In this document: in pieces, positions 35,800-44,422 of the stretch
Layout of the letters: the number at the start of each line of letters is the position of its first letter
Numbering within the stretch: position 1 is the first letter of the stretch
From: Pseudomonas extremorientalis
Lineage (GTDB): Bacteria; Pseudomonadota; Gammaproteobacteria; Pseudomonadales; Pseudomonadaceae
Length of the DNA stretch: 64,000 nt
Direction: 5' to 3'
Assembly: GCF_001870465.1 (NCBI RefSeq)
Contig: NZ_MDGK01000036.1
Coordinates: forward strand, 30,084 to 94,083
Position numbers and translations under genes: made by a program
The notes under the pieces: generated by a model
Databases searched by the model: none
The model's input: only the letters and a program-made list of their open reading frames with translations
Told to the model about the DNA's origin: nothing

Positions 35800-37011
35800 T
35801 CAGCAACCGCTCAACGCCACCTGCCGCCGCTCCCCCGCAAAGAAAAACGGCCGCAACCGCACGCCCACGCTGTTGCCGATAAACGCCGCCACCAGCCATA
35901 CCCAGCCATGCAGGCTGCCCGAGGCGATGCCGCTGAAGTACGCGCCGATGTTGCAACCGTACGCCAGGCGCGAGCCGTAGCCGAGCAGCAGGCCGCCGAT
36001 CACAGCCGCCACCAGCGAGCGCGCCGGAATCTTGAGGCTGGGGGCAAAGCGCCCGGCAAGGCCGGCGGCCAGCAGCGCACCGAGGACGATGCCGATGTCC
36101 ATCACGCTGGTGATGTCTTCCCAGACCGGCGCGGCCAGGGCCTTGGCATTGCCCGGCATCTGCCAGAACGCCCAGCTGGCCACGTCCACACCCAGGCCGC
36201 TGGCGACTTTGGCGCCCCACAGCGCGAACGCCGAGGTGATGCCCCAGGGCCGTCCCGCCAGCGCCAGGGTGGCGTAGTTGAGCAGGGCCAGGCCGATGGC
36301 GCCCCACACCAGTGGCCACGGCCCGCGCAGAAAGCGGCGCAGGCCTCGGTGCTCACTTTTCACGCCCTCTTCCAATTGACCATGGCGACCCTTCTCCAGC
36401 CGTACGGTCACCAGCGCAATGATCGCGAACACCGCCAGGCTCAAGCCCAATGCCGGCACCACGCCGAAGCTCTTGACGATGGACACCGCCGGGAACGCCG
36501 GCAGCCCGAACCACCAGTCAACATGGTGCGTGGCGATCAACGAACCGCAGATAAAGAACAGCAACGTGACCAGCATGCGCGCATTGCCGCCGCCGACGGT
36601 GAACAGCGTACCCGACGCACAACCGCCGCCCAGCTGCATGCCGATGCCGAAAATAAATGCCCCGAACACCACCGACACCCCGGCCGGCGCCACCAGCCCG
36701 GTCACCGGCTGCCCGAACAGCGTGCCCGCCCCCAGCGCCGGGAAGAACAGCAGCACCGCCAGCGCCAGCATCACCATCTGCGCGCGCAAGCCAGCGCCAC
36801 GGCGATCATTGATGAACACGCGCCAGGCCGAAGTGAAACCGAAGGCGGCGTGGTAGAGGGTCAAGCCCAGTGCCGCGCCGACCACCAGCAACAGCACCTG
36901 GTGCGAACCGACGCTGTTTTGCAGGAACAGGGCGCCCAGCACCAGGATGATAAAGGCCACCAGCGGCGCGACGGGTTTGCGCGCGGGGGTGAGAGGCAGA
37001 GAGGTACTCAT
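35800..37011 (-). CDS. YeeE/YedE-family membrane protein (thiosulfate/sulfur transporter type)
   Basis: A 403-residue inner-membrane protein with about ten helices and the two half-repeats of the family. The paired cysteine motifs are GGGCASGTLF near residue 130 and GYGSRLAYGCNIGAYFSGIASGSLHGWVW near residue 350. Characterised relatives (TsuA/YeeE) bring thiosulfate into the cell; others pass selenium or sulfur species. No TusA-like gene is adjacent in this window. It is probably a single-gene unit. Confidence 0.9.
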   Translation of the reverse strand: MSTSLPLTPARKPVAPLVAFIILVLGALFLQNSVGSHQVLLLVVGAALGLTLYHAAFGFTSAWRVFINDRRGAGLRAQMVMLALAVLLFFPALGAGTLFGQPVTGLVAPAGVSVVFGAFIFGIGMQLGGGCASGTLFTVGGGNARMLVTLLFFICGSLIATHHVDWWFGLPAFPAVSIVKSFGVVPALGLSLAVFAIIALVTVRLEKGRHGQLEEGVKSEHRGLRRFLRGPWPLVWGAIGLALLNYATLALAGRPWGITSAFALWGAKVASGLGVDVASWAFWQMPGNAKALAAPVWEDITSVMDIGIVLGALLAAGLAGRFAPSLKIPARSLVAAVIGGLLLGYGSRLAYGCNIGAYFSGIASGSLHGWVWLVAAFIGNSVGVRLRPFFFAGERRQVALSGC

Positions 37012-37134
37012 GGGGAATCTCGGTCTGTTTGAAAGGAGTAGGCTGCGAGGGTGGCGAGTATACCCTTGTGTGTAGATAATCCCGGGATGCGTGTGGCCTG
37101 ACGTCGCCCCTTTCCTCCATCAGCCGGTGAACCC

Positions 37135-37314
37135 GTGGCCAAAGACATCGAGAACCCCTGCGTTTCCCTCTGCCAGCTCAGCGGCGACCTCTGCGTCAGT
37201 TGCGGACGCACCAAGGATGACATCCGCAAATGGAAACGCATGAAACGCCCGGAGAAGATGGCGGCCGTACAGCGTGCGACACAGCGCCTCAAGGCGTTGA
37301 AAAAAGCCAGGTGA
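37135..37314 (+). CDS. DUF1289-family small cysteine protein, 59 aa
   Basis: Starts with GTG. Four cysteines sit in the pattern ENPCVSLCQL...LCVSCGRTKDDIRKW, which is typical of DUF1289 and looks like a metal-binding knuckle. A basic helical tail follows. Function unknown; relatives are often next to unrelated housekeeping genes. It is divergent from the YeeE/YedE gene and ends just before a REP-like hairpin. Confidence 0.82.
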   Translation: MAKDIENPCVSLCQLSGDLCVSCGRTKDDIRKWKRMKRPEKMAAVQRATQRLKALKKAR

Positions 37315-37325
37315 GGCTGTTCATG

Positions 37326-37355
37326 CATCTGTGGCGAGCGGGCTTGCCACAGATG
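37326..37355. terminator. REP-like hairpin / terminator
   Basis: CATCTGTGGC and GCCACAGATG form a perfect 10-base stem around GAGCGGGCTT. It is 11 bases after the DUF1289 stop and 34 bases before the convergent nuclease stop, so it can serve both genes. The sequence is that of the REP family seen at 31656. Confidence 0.6.
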
Positions 37356-37388
37356 CCTGCTCACCACAATTGGCCCGCAAGATGGGGG

Positions 37389-38186
37389 TCAACCCCGCCC
37401 CACCGACCCCGACACCGGAAGATCACCCAGCAGCTTGAGCCCGGTGCTCTTCACAAACGTCGCGTAGTCCATCGGTTTCTGGATGCGCGTCTCGGCGTTG
37501 GGCAGCACATAGGCCCAGGCGCGCTTGCTGGAGGCGTCATACACCAGCTTGAACAACCGCGTCGGCACCCAGACCTTGTTGTGGCCGATGGTGCCATAGC
37601 CAGGGTCGAACAACGGGCCGGTGAACACATACACGTCGCCACCGGCACGCACGGCAAACTTGCGCACGTCGGCCTCGACCTTGCTCCAGACCTTGCGGTT
37701 GTTGGTGGGGTCCTGGGGCACCATGTTCGACAGGGCAAAAGACTGCGCCATGGCGTGGGCGTCAGGCGCATCGGCGGCCGGGGCCTGGTGGCCACGGTCC
37801 ACGGCCGGGTGCTGGCTGCGGTAGTCGCTCAGCTCCGCGCGGCCACCCTGGGGAATGCGCGGGTCCGCATAGAACTGGTTGGTGCGCTCCTCGCCTTTGG
37901 CGTCTTTCAATTGCGCGGCATTCAGGCGCTCGACGACCACCAGCGGGGTCTTGCTGGTTTGCGAGTACAGCACCGCAAAGGTGTCCGAACACAGGGCCAG
38001 AGGCTTCATCGACGCCGGGACGGTGGCGGTGTTGATCGGTCTGGTGGCAGGAAAGAGTTGGGCGCAACCGTCAAACGAACTGCGCTGCTGGGTGGGGGTA
38101 TAGGGATTGGCGAGGCTGCGTGCGTCTACAGCGGTGGAGAGCAAAACGAGGGCCGACAGCCCGACTGCAACGTTGCGTAGGTACAT
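37389..38186 (-). CDS. Exported DNA/RNA non-specific endonuclease (DRGH type)
   Basis: A 265-residue secreted or periplasmic nuclease. Signal peptide MYLRNVAVGLSALVLLSTAVDA. The beta-beta-alpha metal motif is VDRGHQAPAAD near residue 131, with the metal-binding asparagine probably in DPTNNRKVW near 165. This is the NucA/Serratia nuclease family, which cuts DNA and RNA without sequence preference using Mg or Mn. It likely scavenges nucleic acid outside the cytosol. No inhibitor gene is adjacent, in keeping with export. Confidence 0.88.
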   Translation of the reverse strand: MYLRNVAVGLSALVLLSTAVDARSLANPYTPTQQRSSFDGCAQLFPATRPINTATVPASMKPLALCSDTFAVLYSQTSKTPLVVVERLNAAQLKDAKGEERTNQFYADPRIPQGGRAELSDYRSQHPAVDRGHQAPAADAPDAHAMAQSFALSNMVPQDPTNNRKVWSKVEADVRKFAVRAGGDVYVFTGPLFDPGYGTIGHNKVWVPTRLFKLVYDASSKRAWAYVLPNAETRIQKPMDYATFVKSTGLKLLGDLPVSGSVGRG

Positions 38187-38343
38187 GCGTTAGATCTTAT
38201 GGTAAGGGTAAACGGACACGCGCGAATATTCGTGCGGGGCCTATGGACCCTCAGATACCTGTTTGGTGCCGCCAGGCTTTCGGTAAAGGTTGAACCTCTC
38301 CTACATGCAAGGGTTCAGAACCCTACATCCTCGGAGGAATTTT

Positions 38344-39405
38344 ATGACCCAGACAGCCTTAGTCGTCGGCGCCAGCGGCATCGTTGGTAGCGCCATCACC
38401 CAATTACTGCTGGACAACCAATGGCAGGTTGCCGCGCTCTCACGCAGCCCCTCCCAGGTGCCCGGCGTGATCCCGATAAGCGCCGACTTACAATCCCCGG
38501 CCACCGTACAGCAGGCACTGACCGCGTTAAAACCCACCCACGTATTCATCACCACTTGGTCGCGCCAGGCCACGGAAGTCGAGAACATCCGCGTCAACGC
38601 CGCCATGGTGCGCAACGTGCTGGACGCCGTACGCCCCACCGGCAGTGTGCAACACGTAGCGCTGGTCACCGGGCTGAAGCACTACCTCGGCCCCTTTGAA
38701 AACTATGGCAAGGGCAGCCTGCCGCAAACTCCGTTCCGCGAAGACCAAGGCCGCCTGGACGTGGAGAATTTCTACTACGCCCAGGAAGACGAAGTGTTCG
38801 CTGCGGCCGAGAAAGATGGTTTCACCTGGAGCGTGCACCGCCCGCACACCGTCACGGGTGTCGCTGTGGGCAATGCGATGAATATGGCGACCACCCTCGC
38901 CGTCTACGCCAGCGTGTGCAAATACACCGGGCGCCCATTCGTGTTCCCAGGCTCCCGCGTGCAATGGGACAGCCTCACCGACATGACAGATGCGCGGCAA
39001 TTGGCCCAGCAACAGCTATGGGCAGCCACCACGTCAGCGGCTGCCAACCAGGCGTTCAACATCACCAATGGCGATGTTTTCCGCTGGCAATGGATGTGGG
39101 GGCAGATTGCCGATTACTTCGGCCTTGCACCAGCACCGTTCCCAGCCGCGCCCGCCCCACTCGAGCGCCAGATGGCCGACGACCAGGCCACTTGGAACCA
39201 GATCGCGGCGCAGTACGGGCTGAAAGAAGCCGACATCAGCCGACTCATTTCGCCATGGCACACCGACGCCGACCTGGGACGGCCGATCGAGGTGGTCACC
39301 GATATGTCCAAGAGCCGCCAACTGGGTTTCACCGCTTACCAGGCCAGCGACCAGGCCTTTTTCGACGTGTTCGATCAGTTGCGCGATGCACGGCTGATCC
39401 CTTGA
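38344..39405 (+). CDS. PRISE-type atypical SDR oxidoreductase
   Basis: About 353 residues. The NADPH-binding N-terminus is TALVVGASGIVGSAITQLLLDN. VTGLKHYLGPFENYG, FYYAQEDEVF and the SVHRPHTVTGV segment match plant progesterone 5-beta-reductase/iridoid-synthase-like proteins found also in bacteria. They reduce activated C=C or C=O bonds. A GGAGGAAT site precedes the ATG; the longer frame to 38290 is not needed. The last 31 bases overlap the convergent histidine kinase gene. Confidence 0.85.
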   Translation: MTQTALVVGASGIVGSAITQLLLDNQWQVAALSRSPSQVPGVIPISADLQSPATVQQALTALKPTHVFITTWSRQATEVENIRVNAAMVRNVLDAVRPTGSVQHVALVTGLKHYLGPFENYGKGSLPQTPFREDQGRLDVENFYYAQEDEVFAAAEKDGFTWSVHRPHTVTGVAVGNAMNMATTLAVYASVCKYTGRPFVFPGSRVQWDSLTDMTDARQLAQQQLWAATTSAAANQAFNITNGDVFRWQWMWGQIADYFGLAPAPFPAAPAPLERQMADDQATWNQIAAQYGLKEADISRLISPWHTDADLGRPIEVVTDMSKSRQLGFTAYQASDQAFFDVFDQLRDARLIP

Positions 39406-40421
39406 CTGGATAGCGGCAGCACGACCACAAACTCGCTGCCCCTGCCGTGTCCTTCACTCATGCCCGTCACTGTACCGCCGTGGGCTTCGACCAGTTCGCG
39501 CACCACGGTCAAGCCAATACCCAGGCCGGCGCTGTTGAAACCGATGGCGTGGGCATCTTGCACATAAGGATCAAAAATGAACGGCAAGGCCTTGGCGGTC
39601 ACGCCAATGCCGTTGTCGGCAATGCTGATCTTCAGTTGCCCGGCCTCTACGCTCACCACCATCGCGATACGGCCAGCCGCTTGCGTGTACTTGGCTGCGT
39701 TGCCCAGCAGGTTGTGCAGGATCTGCGCAAGCCGTACGGGGTCGCCGTACAGGCTCGGGATAACATCCGGCAACACCACATCGAATTGCTGCTTTCGACC
39801 GATCATCACTGGGCTATAGGCCTCGACAGCGGCATTCAGGATACGCAGCATGTCCACCTCGCGACGGTGGATGCGCAGCTTGCCGGTGCTGGCACGCGAG
39901 ACATCCAGCAAGTCATCGACCAGTTGGGAAATATGCTGGACCTGGCCCTCTATCAATTCACGCATACGCGGCAGTTCGTCGCTGGGTAGCCGGACCATGC
40001 GCTCGGCAATCAGACTGATAGGCGTCAGCGGGTTGCGCAGTTCATGGGCGACCATCGCCAGGATGCGTTTCTGCTGACCTAGCGCACGTTCGGCGGTGAC
40101 CTGCAGGTCCTGGGCGCTGAGTGCGGCGAACACCAGTTGCGCATTGGCTTCGCGCAGCTTCTGGAACAGCAGTTGGTCCTCTACCTTCGGCGCCGCGACA
40201 GTGTCGGATTGGGCCAGGAGCAGTGCCAGCACCAACTGCTGGTTGGCCTCGATCAGTTGCTCGACATGCTGGGTATCCTCTAGGCGAGTGTTGGCGCCTT
40301 CCAGTTGTTGCTGCAGCGCAGCCAGTACTGCACGGGCTTCAACGATTTTCTGGCCGAGCAGGAACAGCTCATGGGCCGCATTGGCCACTTTACGCGCGTC
40401 CTCTCCCGCCGAATTACTCAT
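39375..40421 (-). CDS. Sensor histidine kinase of the KaiC operon
   Basis: A 348-residue soluble kinase without membrane segments. Residues about 1-110 are coiled coil; the phospho-acceptor box is MVAHELRNPLTPISLIAERM near residue 123. The ATPase domain has N-box LLGNAAKYTQ, DNGIGV, and G-box GLGIGLTVVRELVEAHGG. There is no PAS, GAF or receiver domain, so the input must come from a partner protein. It starts 8 bases after the KaiC-like gene, which makes KaiC the likely input, much as SasA reads KaiC in cyanobacteria. No response regulator is in the operon. Confidence 0.88.
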   Translation of the reverse strand: MSNSAGEDARKVANAAHELFLLGQKIVEARAVLAALQQQLEGANTRLEDTQHVEQLIEANQQLVLALLLAQSDTVAAPKVEDQLLFQKLREANAQLVFAALSAQDLQVTAERALGQQKRILAMVAHELRNPLTPISLIAERMVRLPSDELPRMRELIEGQVQHISQLVDDLLDVSRASTGKLRIHRREVDMLRILNAAVEAYSPVMIGRKQQFDVVLPDVIPSLYGDPVRLAQILHNLLGNAAKYTQAAGRIAMVVSVEAGQLKISIADNGIGVTAKALPFIFDPYVQDAHAIGFNSAGLGIGLTVVRELVEAHGGTVTGMSEGHGRGSEFVVVLPLSSQGISRASRN

Positions 40422-40429
40422 GGGTCAGT

Positions 40430-41890
40430 TCAATCATTGTGGTCTCCTGTGCGCTGGGTCGTCGGACGCCCACCCAGCAGCCCCTCCTGGTCAGCGAGCA
40501 TCTCGCCGATCTGCAGGCCATCGTCATTGATGTGGTATTGGCGCAGCTCGTCGCAGTGGGCACTGGCGCGCACTTTGACCACGGCCATGATGCGCAGCAG
40601 GCGGCTGCGGACTTCGATGTAGCGCTGCACGATGATCGCGTCCGTCAGGAACGCGGTGCCGTAGGGGCTGAAGCGCAGGTCGGTGTAGCGGTCTTCCAGC
40701 TCTGAGGTCATCAACACGCTGACCCCGGCGCGGGTCAACGCGGTGACCATACGTGACAACGACTCACGGAAGTCTGCGCGGAAGGTCGGCGCCAGGGCCA
40801 GCTCAAAGCCCGACAGCGAATCGATGACCACCCGCGTGGCGTTCAAGCGGCTGATTTCGCTGAGCAGCAGTTGGACAATTTCGTCGATCGACAGGTCCGG
40901 CGCCCGGCTGTCTACCAGGCTGACCTGGCCGCTGCGGATCAAGTCGGCCAGCGTTGCGTTTTGCGAGTGGTTGGGCCGTTGCTCGAACACCGCGATCACA
41001 CCGGCTTCGCCATTGCGCGCGCCCTCGGCCAGGAAGGTCGCTGCCAGGATGCTCTTACCCGACCCCGAAGGCCCCGCCACCAGCAACGAATAGCCACGGG
41101 GCAGGCCGCCACCGAGCATCTCATCAAGGCGTGGCACGCCCATTTTCAGGCGCTGCATGGGCAGCGATCTCGGCGTCTCGTCCGGGTTGAGCGGGGCCGG
41201 TGCGAACACCCTGATGCCTGAACTGGCGATACGAAAGGTGTGCAGCCCCGGCAAGGTCGGTTGGCCGCGCATCTTCATGATTTCCATCTTGCGCACCATC
41301 GAATTGCGCTCGACGCTCTGGCGCAACCAGATCAATCCATCGGCCACGGTGAAGATCGGGTTGGTGTCGGTCTCGGTGAAGTACTCGCCGATCAGGAAGG
41401 TGGTCGCTTGCCACGTGGTCATCAACATACCCAATTGTTGTACGAACTGCGGCAGGTTGTTATTGGGGTTGTGCTGGGTCTGGCTGGCGAGCACCACCGA
41501 ACGGAAGGAGTCGACAAACACCAACGACGGCGCATGCGCCTCCACTTCGCTGACAATCCGGCGCAGCACTTCGTCCAGGTCGCCGGCCAGGGTGTCGTCG
41601 GCCAGGTTGATATAGCGGATCGACTGGTTGATCGCGTCGCTGTCGAAGAAGTCGAACTGCTGCTGATAACGGAGCATCTTCAGCGGCGGCTCGCCCAGCA
41701 CGGTGAAAAACAGCGCCGGACGCTCGGGTGTCGCCAGGGCAAACATCATCTGATGCGCCAGGGTGGTCTTGCCACAGCCAGGCGGACCGGCGATAAGGTT
41801 GAACGAAAACTCCGGCAAACCTCCGCCCAGCACCTCGTCCAGCCCTGGCACACCGGTAGCCAGGCGGTTGATCGTTACTTTGGTGCTCAT
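40430..41890 (-). CDS. Double-domain KaiC-like ATPase
   Basis: A 486-residue protein with two RecA-type KaiC domains. The first has Walker A GPPGCGKTT (about 35-43), the second GPSGSGKS (about 272-279). The ATG at 41890 gives the standard MSTKVTINRLATGVPGLDEVLGGGLP start; the frame extends to 41935. By eye against cyanobacterial KaiC, the phosphorylation pair Ser431-Thr432 reads Ala-Phe (in GTAFLTDAIIVQRYIEVR) and the catalytic Glu pair of the first domain reads Leu-Gly. It may thus bind or hydrolyse ATP without the classic phosphorylation cycle. It is coupled to the upstream small gene by a 4-base overlap. Confidence 0.9.
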   Translation of the reverse strand: MSTKVTINRLATGVPGLDEVLGGGLPEFSFNLIAGPPGCGKTTLAHQMMFALATPERPALFFTVLGEPPLKMLRYQQQFDFFDSDAINQSIRYINLADDTLAGDLDEVLRRIVSEVEAHAPSLVFVDSFRSVVLASQTQHNPNNNLPQFVQQLGMLMTTWQATTFLIGEYFTETDTNPIFTVADGLIWLRQSVERNSMVRKMEIMKMRGQPTLPGLHTFRIASSGIRVFAPAPLNPDETPRSLPMQRLKMGVPRLDEMLGGGLPRGYSLLVAGPSGSGKSILAATFLAEGARNGEAGVIAVFEQRPNHSQNATLADLIRSGQVSLVDSRAPDLSIDEIVQLLLSEISRLNATRVVIDSLSGFELALAPTFRADFRESLSRMVTALTRAGVSVLMTSELEDRYTDLRFSPYGTAFLTDAIIVQRYIEVRSRLLRIMAVVKVRASAHCDELRQYHINDDGLQIGEMLADQEGLLGGRPTTQRTGDHND

Positions 41891-42321
41891 GGCGAATTTT
41901 CCTGCGAAGGGGTGTCGCTCAAAGAAGGTTCCCACACGTCGCGTAGTAAACGCGCGGTCAGCGAAGGCCCGATCAGCGTGGTGAGCAAAGTGTAAAAAGT
42001 GGTCAGCAGCACCTCACCGAAAAACAGCGCATCGGCCTCAGTCTGCTCAAGCAGTACGGCTTTGAGCCCGGATCTGTCAGGCGTGGCTTGCACACCATCG
42101 TGCATGCCGGCCAATCGCGCATGGGCCGAGGCGCTGAGGTGCAGGCTGCGGCGCAGCAAGGCGACACAGCCTTGCTGCCCGATGATGGGCGTGAGTGCTG
42201 CGTCCATGTCCTGCAATATCGACGTGATCGCCTCGGCGATGCCTGCGATATCCGCGGAGGGACCAACACGGTGCGCCAGAGAAGCTACGATCTGGCGGCT
42301 CTCTTCGCTTAGCGTGGACAT
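41887..42321 (-). CDS. Small helical protein of the KaiC operon, 144 aa
   Basis: An unrecognised, mainly helical soluble protein: MSTLSEESRQIVASLAHRVG, ILQDMDAALTPIIGQQGCVALLRRSLHLSA, and a C-terminal LLTTFYTLLTTLIGPSLTARLLRDVW. The ATG at 42321 is preferred over 42360, which would add a non-conserved leader. Its stop overlaps the KaiC-like start (ATGA), so the two are made together. It is the first gene of the operon and may be a regulator or adaptor of the ATPase, but there is no KaiA or KaiB likeness. Confidence 0.75.
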   Translation of the reverse strand: MSTLSEESRQIVASLAHRVGPSADIAGIAEAITSILQDMDAALTPIIGQQGCVALLRRSLHLSASAHARLAGMHDGVQATPDRSGLKAVLLEQTEADALFFGEVLLTTFYTLLTTLIGPSLTARLLRDVWEPSLSDTPSQENSP

Positions 42322-42382
42322 GAAGGGCTGATATCCGATGAATTGATATCCAGCGTACACCCTCTGGCATTCGTCCGAGGGT

Positions 42383-43594
42383 TTAATGAGCCATTATCTG
42401 CGCCCCCATGCGCCGCCCGGGTTTGAAACCATGGGCACGGGCGCTCCAGGCAATCGCCAGCGACACACCGATCAACAGCAACATCGCCCACGGAAACGAG
42501 GCCACGCCCCAGGTCTCGAGCAACACCCCACCGACGACACCGCTGCCGGCGATAGCGCTGTTCCAGGCCACCACATTCAGCGACAGCGCCACGTCGGCGC
42601 CATCGCCCGCCGCATCGGCCAGGGCGGTCTGCAGCAGGGTCGCGGCGCCACCGAAACTCAGGCCCCACACGGCCACGCCGAGGTAGACCACTTCCGGCAG
42701 GTTGCCAAAAAGACCCAGCCCAAGCGAGACGACCGCGAACACCGCCAGGCTGACGAGCACGGTCTTGCGCAACAACGACTCAACGAGCCTGGCCGTGAGC
42801 CAGATCCCTGCCAGCGCGGCAACCCCGAACACCAACAGCACCAGGTCGACCCGCTCGGCCAACCCCGCCGGCGCCACGAAGGGTGCAATGTAGGTGTACA
42901 AAATGTTGTGCGCCAGCATCCAACTGATCACCACCGCCAGCACCGGCCGTACGCCCGGCGTGCTCAGCACCTGGCCCAGCGACATACGTTGATGGGCGGG
43001 CTGGGGAGCGTAGTCCGGGACTTTGACCAACACCCACGCAATCAACACCAGACTCACCGCCGACATCAGGCCAAACGTGGTGCGCCATCCCACCAACCCA
43101 CCCAGCCAAGTGCCGAGCGGTACACCCAACGACAGCGCAATCGGCGTGCCGACCATCGCCAACGCCAGCGCCCTGCCCTGCTGGTGCGGCGCGACCATGC
43201 GCCGGGCGTAACCGGCCAGCAGGCTCCAGGCCAACCCCGCTGCCACACCGGCAAAAAAACGCGCCACCAGGGTCACACCATAGTGGGACGACAGCGCGGT
43301 GATGGAGTTGAACAGCAGGAAACCGACGATGGTCAGCAACAGCACATTGCGCCGGCGCCAGCCACGGGTCGCGATGGTCATGGGGATCACCGCCAGCACC
43401 GAGCCCAAGGCATACGCGGTGACCATCTGCCCGGCCATCGACGGGGAAATTGCCAGACCGTCGCTAATCAACGGCAACAGGCCGGCGGGCAGGGTTTCGG
43501 TGACGATGCAGATAAAGCCGGTCATGGCCAGGGCGAGCAAGGCGCCGATGGGCAGGCGGTCGGATGACGCCGATAAAGTGAGTGGAGGTGTCAC
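42383..43594 (-). CDS. MFS efflux transporter, DHA1 (AraJ/Bcr-like) type
   Basis: A 403-residue inner-membrane carrier with twelve helices. It starts with GTG, with AAGGAG 6 bases away. Typical parts are CIVTETLPAGLLPLISDGLAISPSMAGQMVTAYALGSVLAVIPM and RFFAGVAAGLAWSLLAGYARRMVAPHQQGRALALAMVGTPIALSLGVPLGTWLG. These are features of DHA1 drug or sugar efflux proteins. It faces a TetR gene with a long inverted repeat between them, so it is probably induced by the compound it expels. Confidence 0.88.
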   Translation of the reverse strand: MTPPLTLSASSDRLPIGALLALAMTGFICIVTETLPAGLLPLISDGLAISPSMAGQMVTAYALGSVLAVIPMTIATRGWRRRNVLLLTIVGFLLFNSITALSSHYGVTLVARFFAGVAAGLAWSLLAGYARRMVAPHQQGRALALAMVGTPIALSLGVPLGTWLGGLVGWRTTFGLMSAVSLVLIAWVLVKVPDYAPQPAHQRMSLGQVLSTPGVRPVLAVVISWMLAHNILYTYIAPFVAPAGLAERVDLVLLVFGVAALAGIWLTARLVESLLRKTVLVSLAVFAVVSLGLGLFGNLPEVVYLGVAVWGLSFGGAATLLQTALADAAGDGADVALSLNVVAWNSAIAGSGVVGGVLLETWGVASFPWAMLLLIGVSLAIAWSARAHGFKPGRRMGAQIMAH

Positions 43595-43620
43595 GGGTAA
43601 CTCCTTGAGCGGGATTTAAA

Positions 43621-43686
43621 TACTGATCGATACAAATGTTGCGTCTGGACATAGCGTGTTGTCAACGACTTATGTATCGACTAGTA
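43621..43686. promoter_or_regulatory. Inverted-repeat operator between MFS and TetR genes
   Basis: TACTGATCGATACA at 43621-43634 and TGTATCGACTAGTA at 43673-43686 are inverted copies with two mismatches, 38 bases apart. A small palindrome GTTGTCAAC lies between them. The layout suits a TetR repressor covering both divergent promoters. Confidence 0.5.
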
Positions 43687-43717
43687 TTTATCTCGCTTCC
43701 TCCACCGGAGATCCGCC

Positions 43718-44422
43718 ATGGCACAAATGGGCCGCCCCCGCACCTTCGACCGCGATCACGCCGTAGACCAAGCCTTGCACCTGTTCTGGCAGCACGGCTA
43801 CGACGCCACCTCACTCGCCCAACTCAAGGCTGGCCTGGGTGGCGGTATCTCCGCGCCGAGTTTTTATGCGGCGTTCGGTTCCAAAGAGGCGCTGTTCGAC
43901 GAATGTGTACAGCGCTACCTGACGACCTACGCACAGGTCACCGAATGCCTGTGGGACGAAAGCCTGTCGCCGCGTCAGGCGGTTGAAACGGCGCTGCGCC
44001 AGTCGGCACGCATGCAGTGTGAAGACGGGCATCCCAAGGGTTGCATGGTGGCGCTGGGCGTGATGAGTGCGCCGAGCCCCGAGAATGCGCGGGTGGCGAA
44101 TGGATTGACGCAATCGCGGCTGCGCACACGGGCGGGGATTGTGGCCTGTGTGCAGCGTGCGATACGTGCAGGGCAATTGCCAGGCACGATTGACCCGGCG
44201 GTGATGGCGACGGTATTTGACAGTTTTCTGCAGGGCATTTCGATCCTTGCGCGCGACAACGTACCCCACGCCAGCATCGACGCGGCGATCAGCCAACTGC
44301 TGCTGACCTGGGATATTGCCGCGTCTACGGCGCCGCCGATTCGTCCCGGCATTGCATCAGGAAATCCACAAACGCCCGCACACGATGCGGCACATAGCGA
44401 CCATGGGGATACAACAAGGTAA
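43718..44422 (+). CDS. TetR-family repressor of the MFS gene
   Basis: A 234-residue regulator. The helix-turn-helix is in residues about 10-60 (DHAVDQALHLFWQHGYDATSLAQL...SAPSFYAAFGSKEALFDE), of the AcrR/YcdC-like branch with a longer loop. GGAG precedes the ATG. The last about 32 residues, which are Pro/His/Asp-rich, are encoded by 98 bases that also encode the C-terminus of the convergent LysR gene. The original stop was probably lost and the tail is likely non-functional. Confidence 0.85.
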   Translation: MAQMGRPRTFDRDHAVDQALHLFWQHGYDATSLAQLKAGLGGGISAPSFYAAFGSKEALFDECVQRYLTTYAQVTECLWDESLSPRQAVETALRQSARMQCEDGHPKGCMVALGVMSAPSPENARVANGLTQSRLRTRAGIVACVQRAIRAGQLPGTIDPAVMATVFDSFLQGISILARDNVPHASIDAAISQLLLTWDIAASTAPPIRPGIASGNPQTPAHDAAHSDHGDTTR

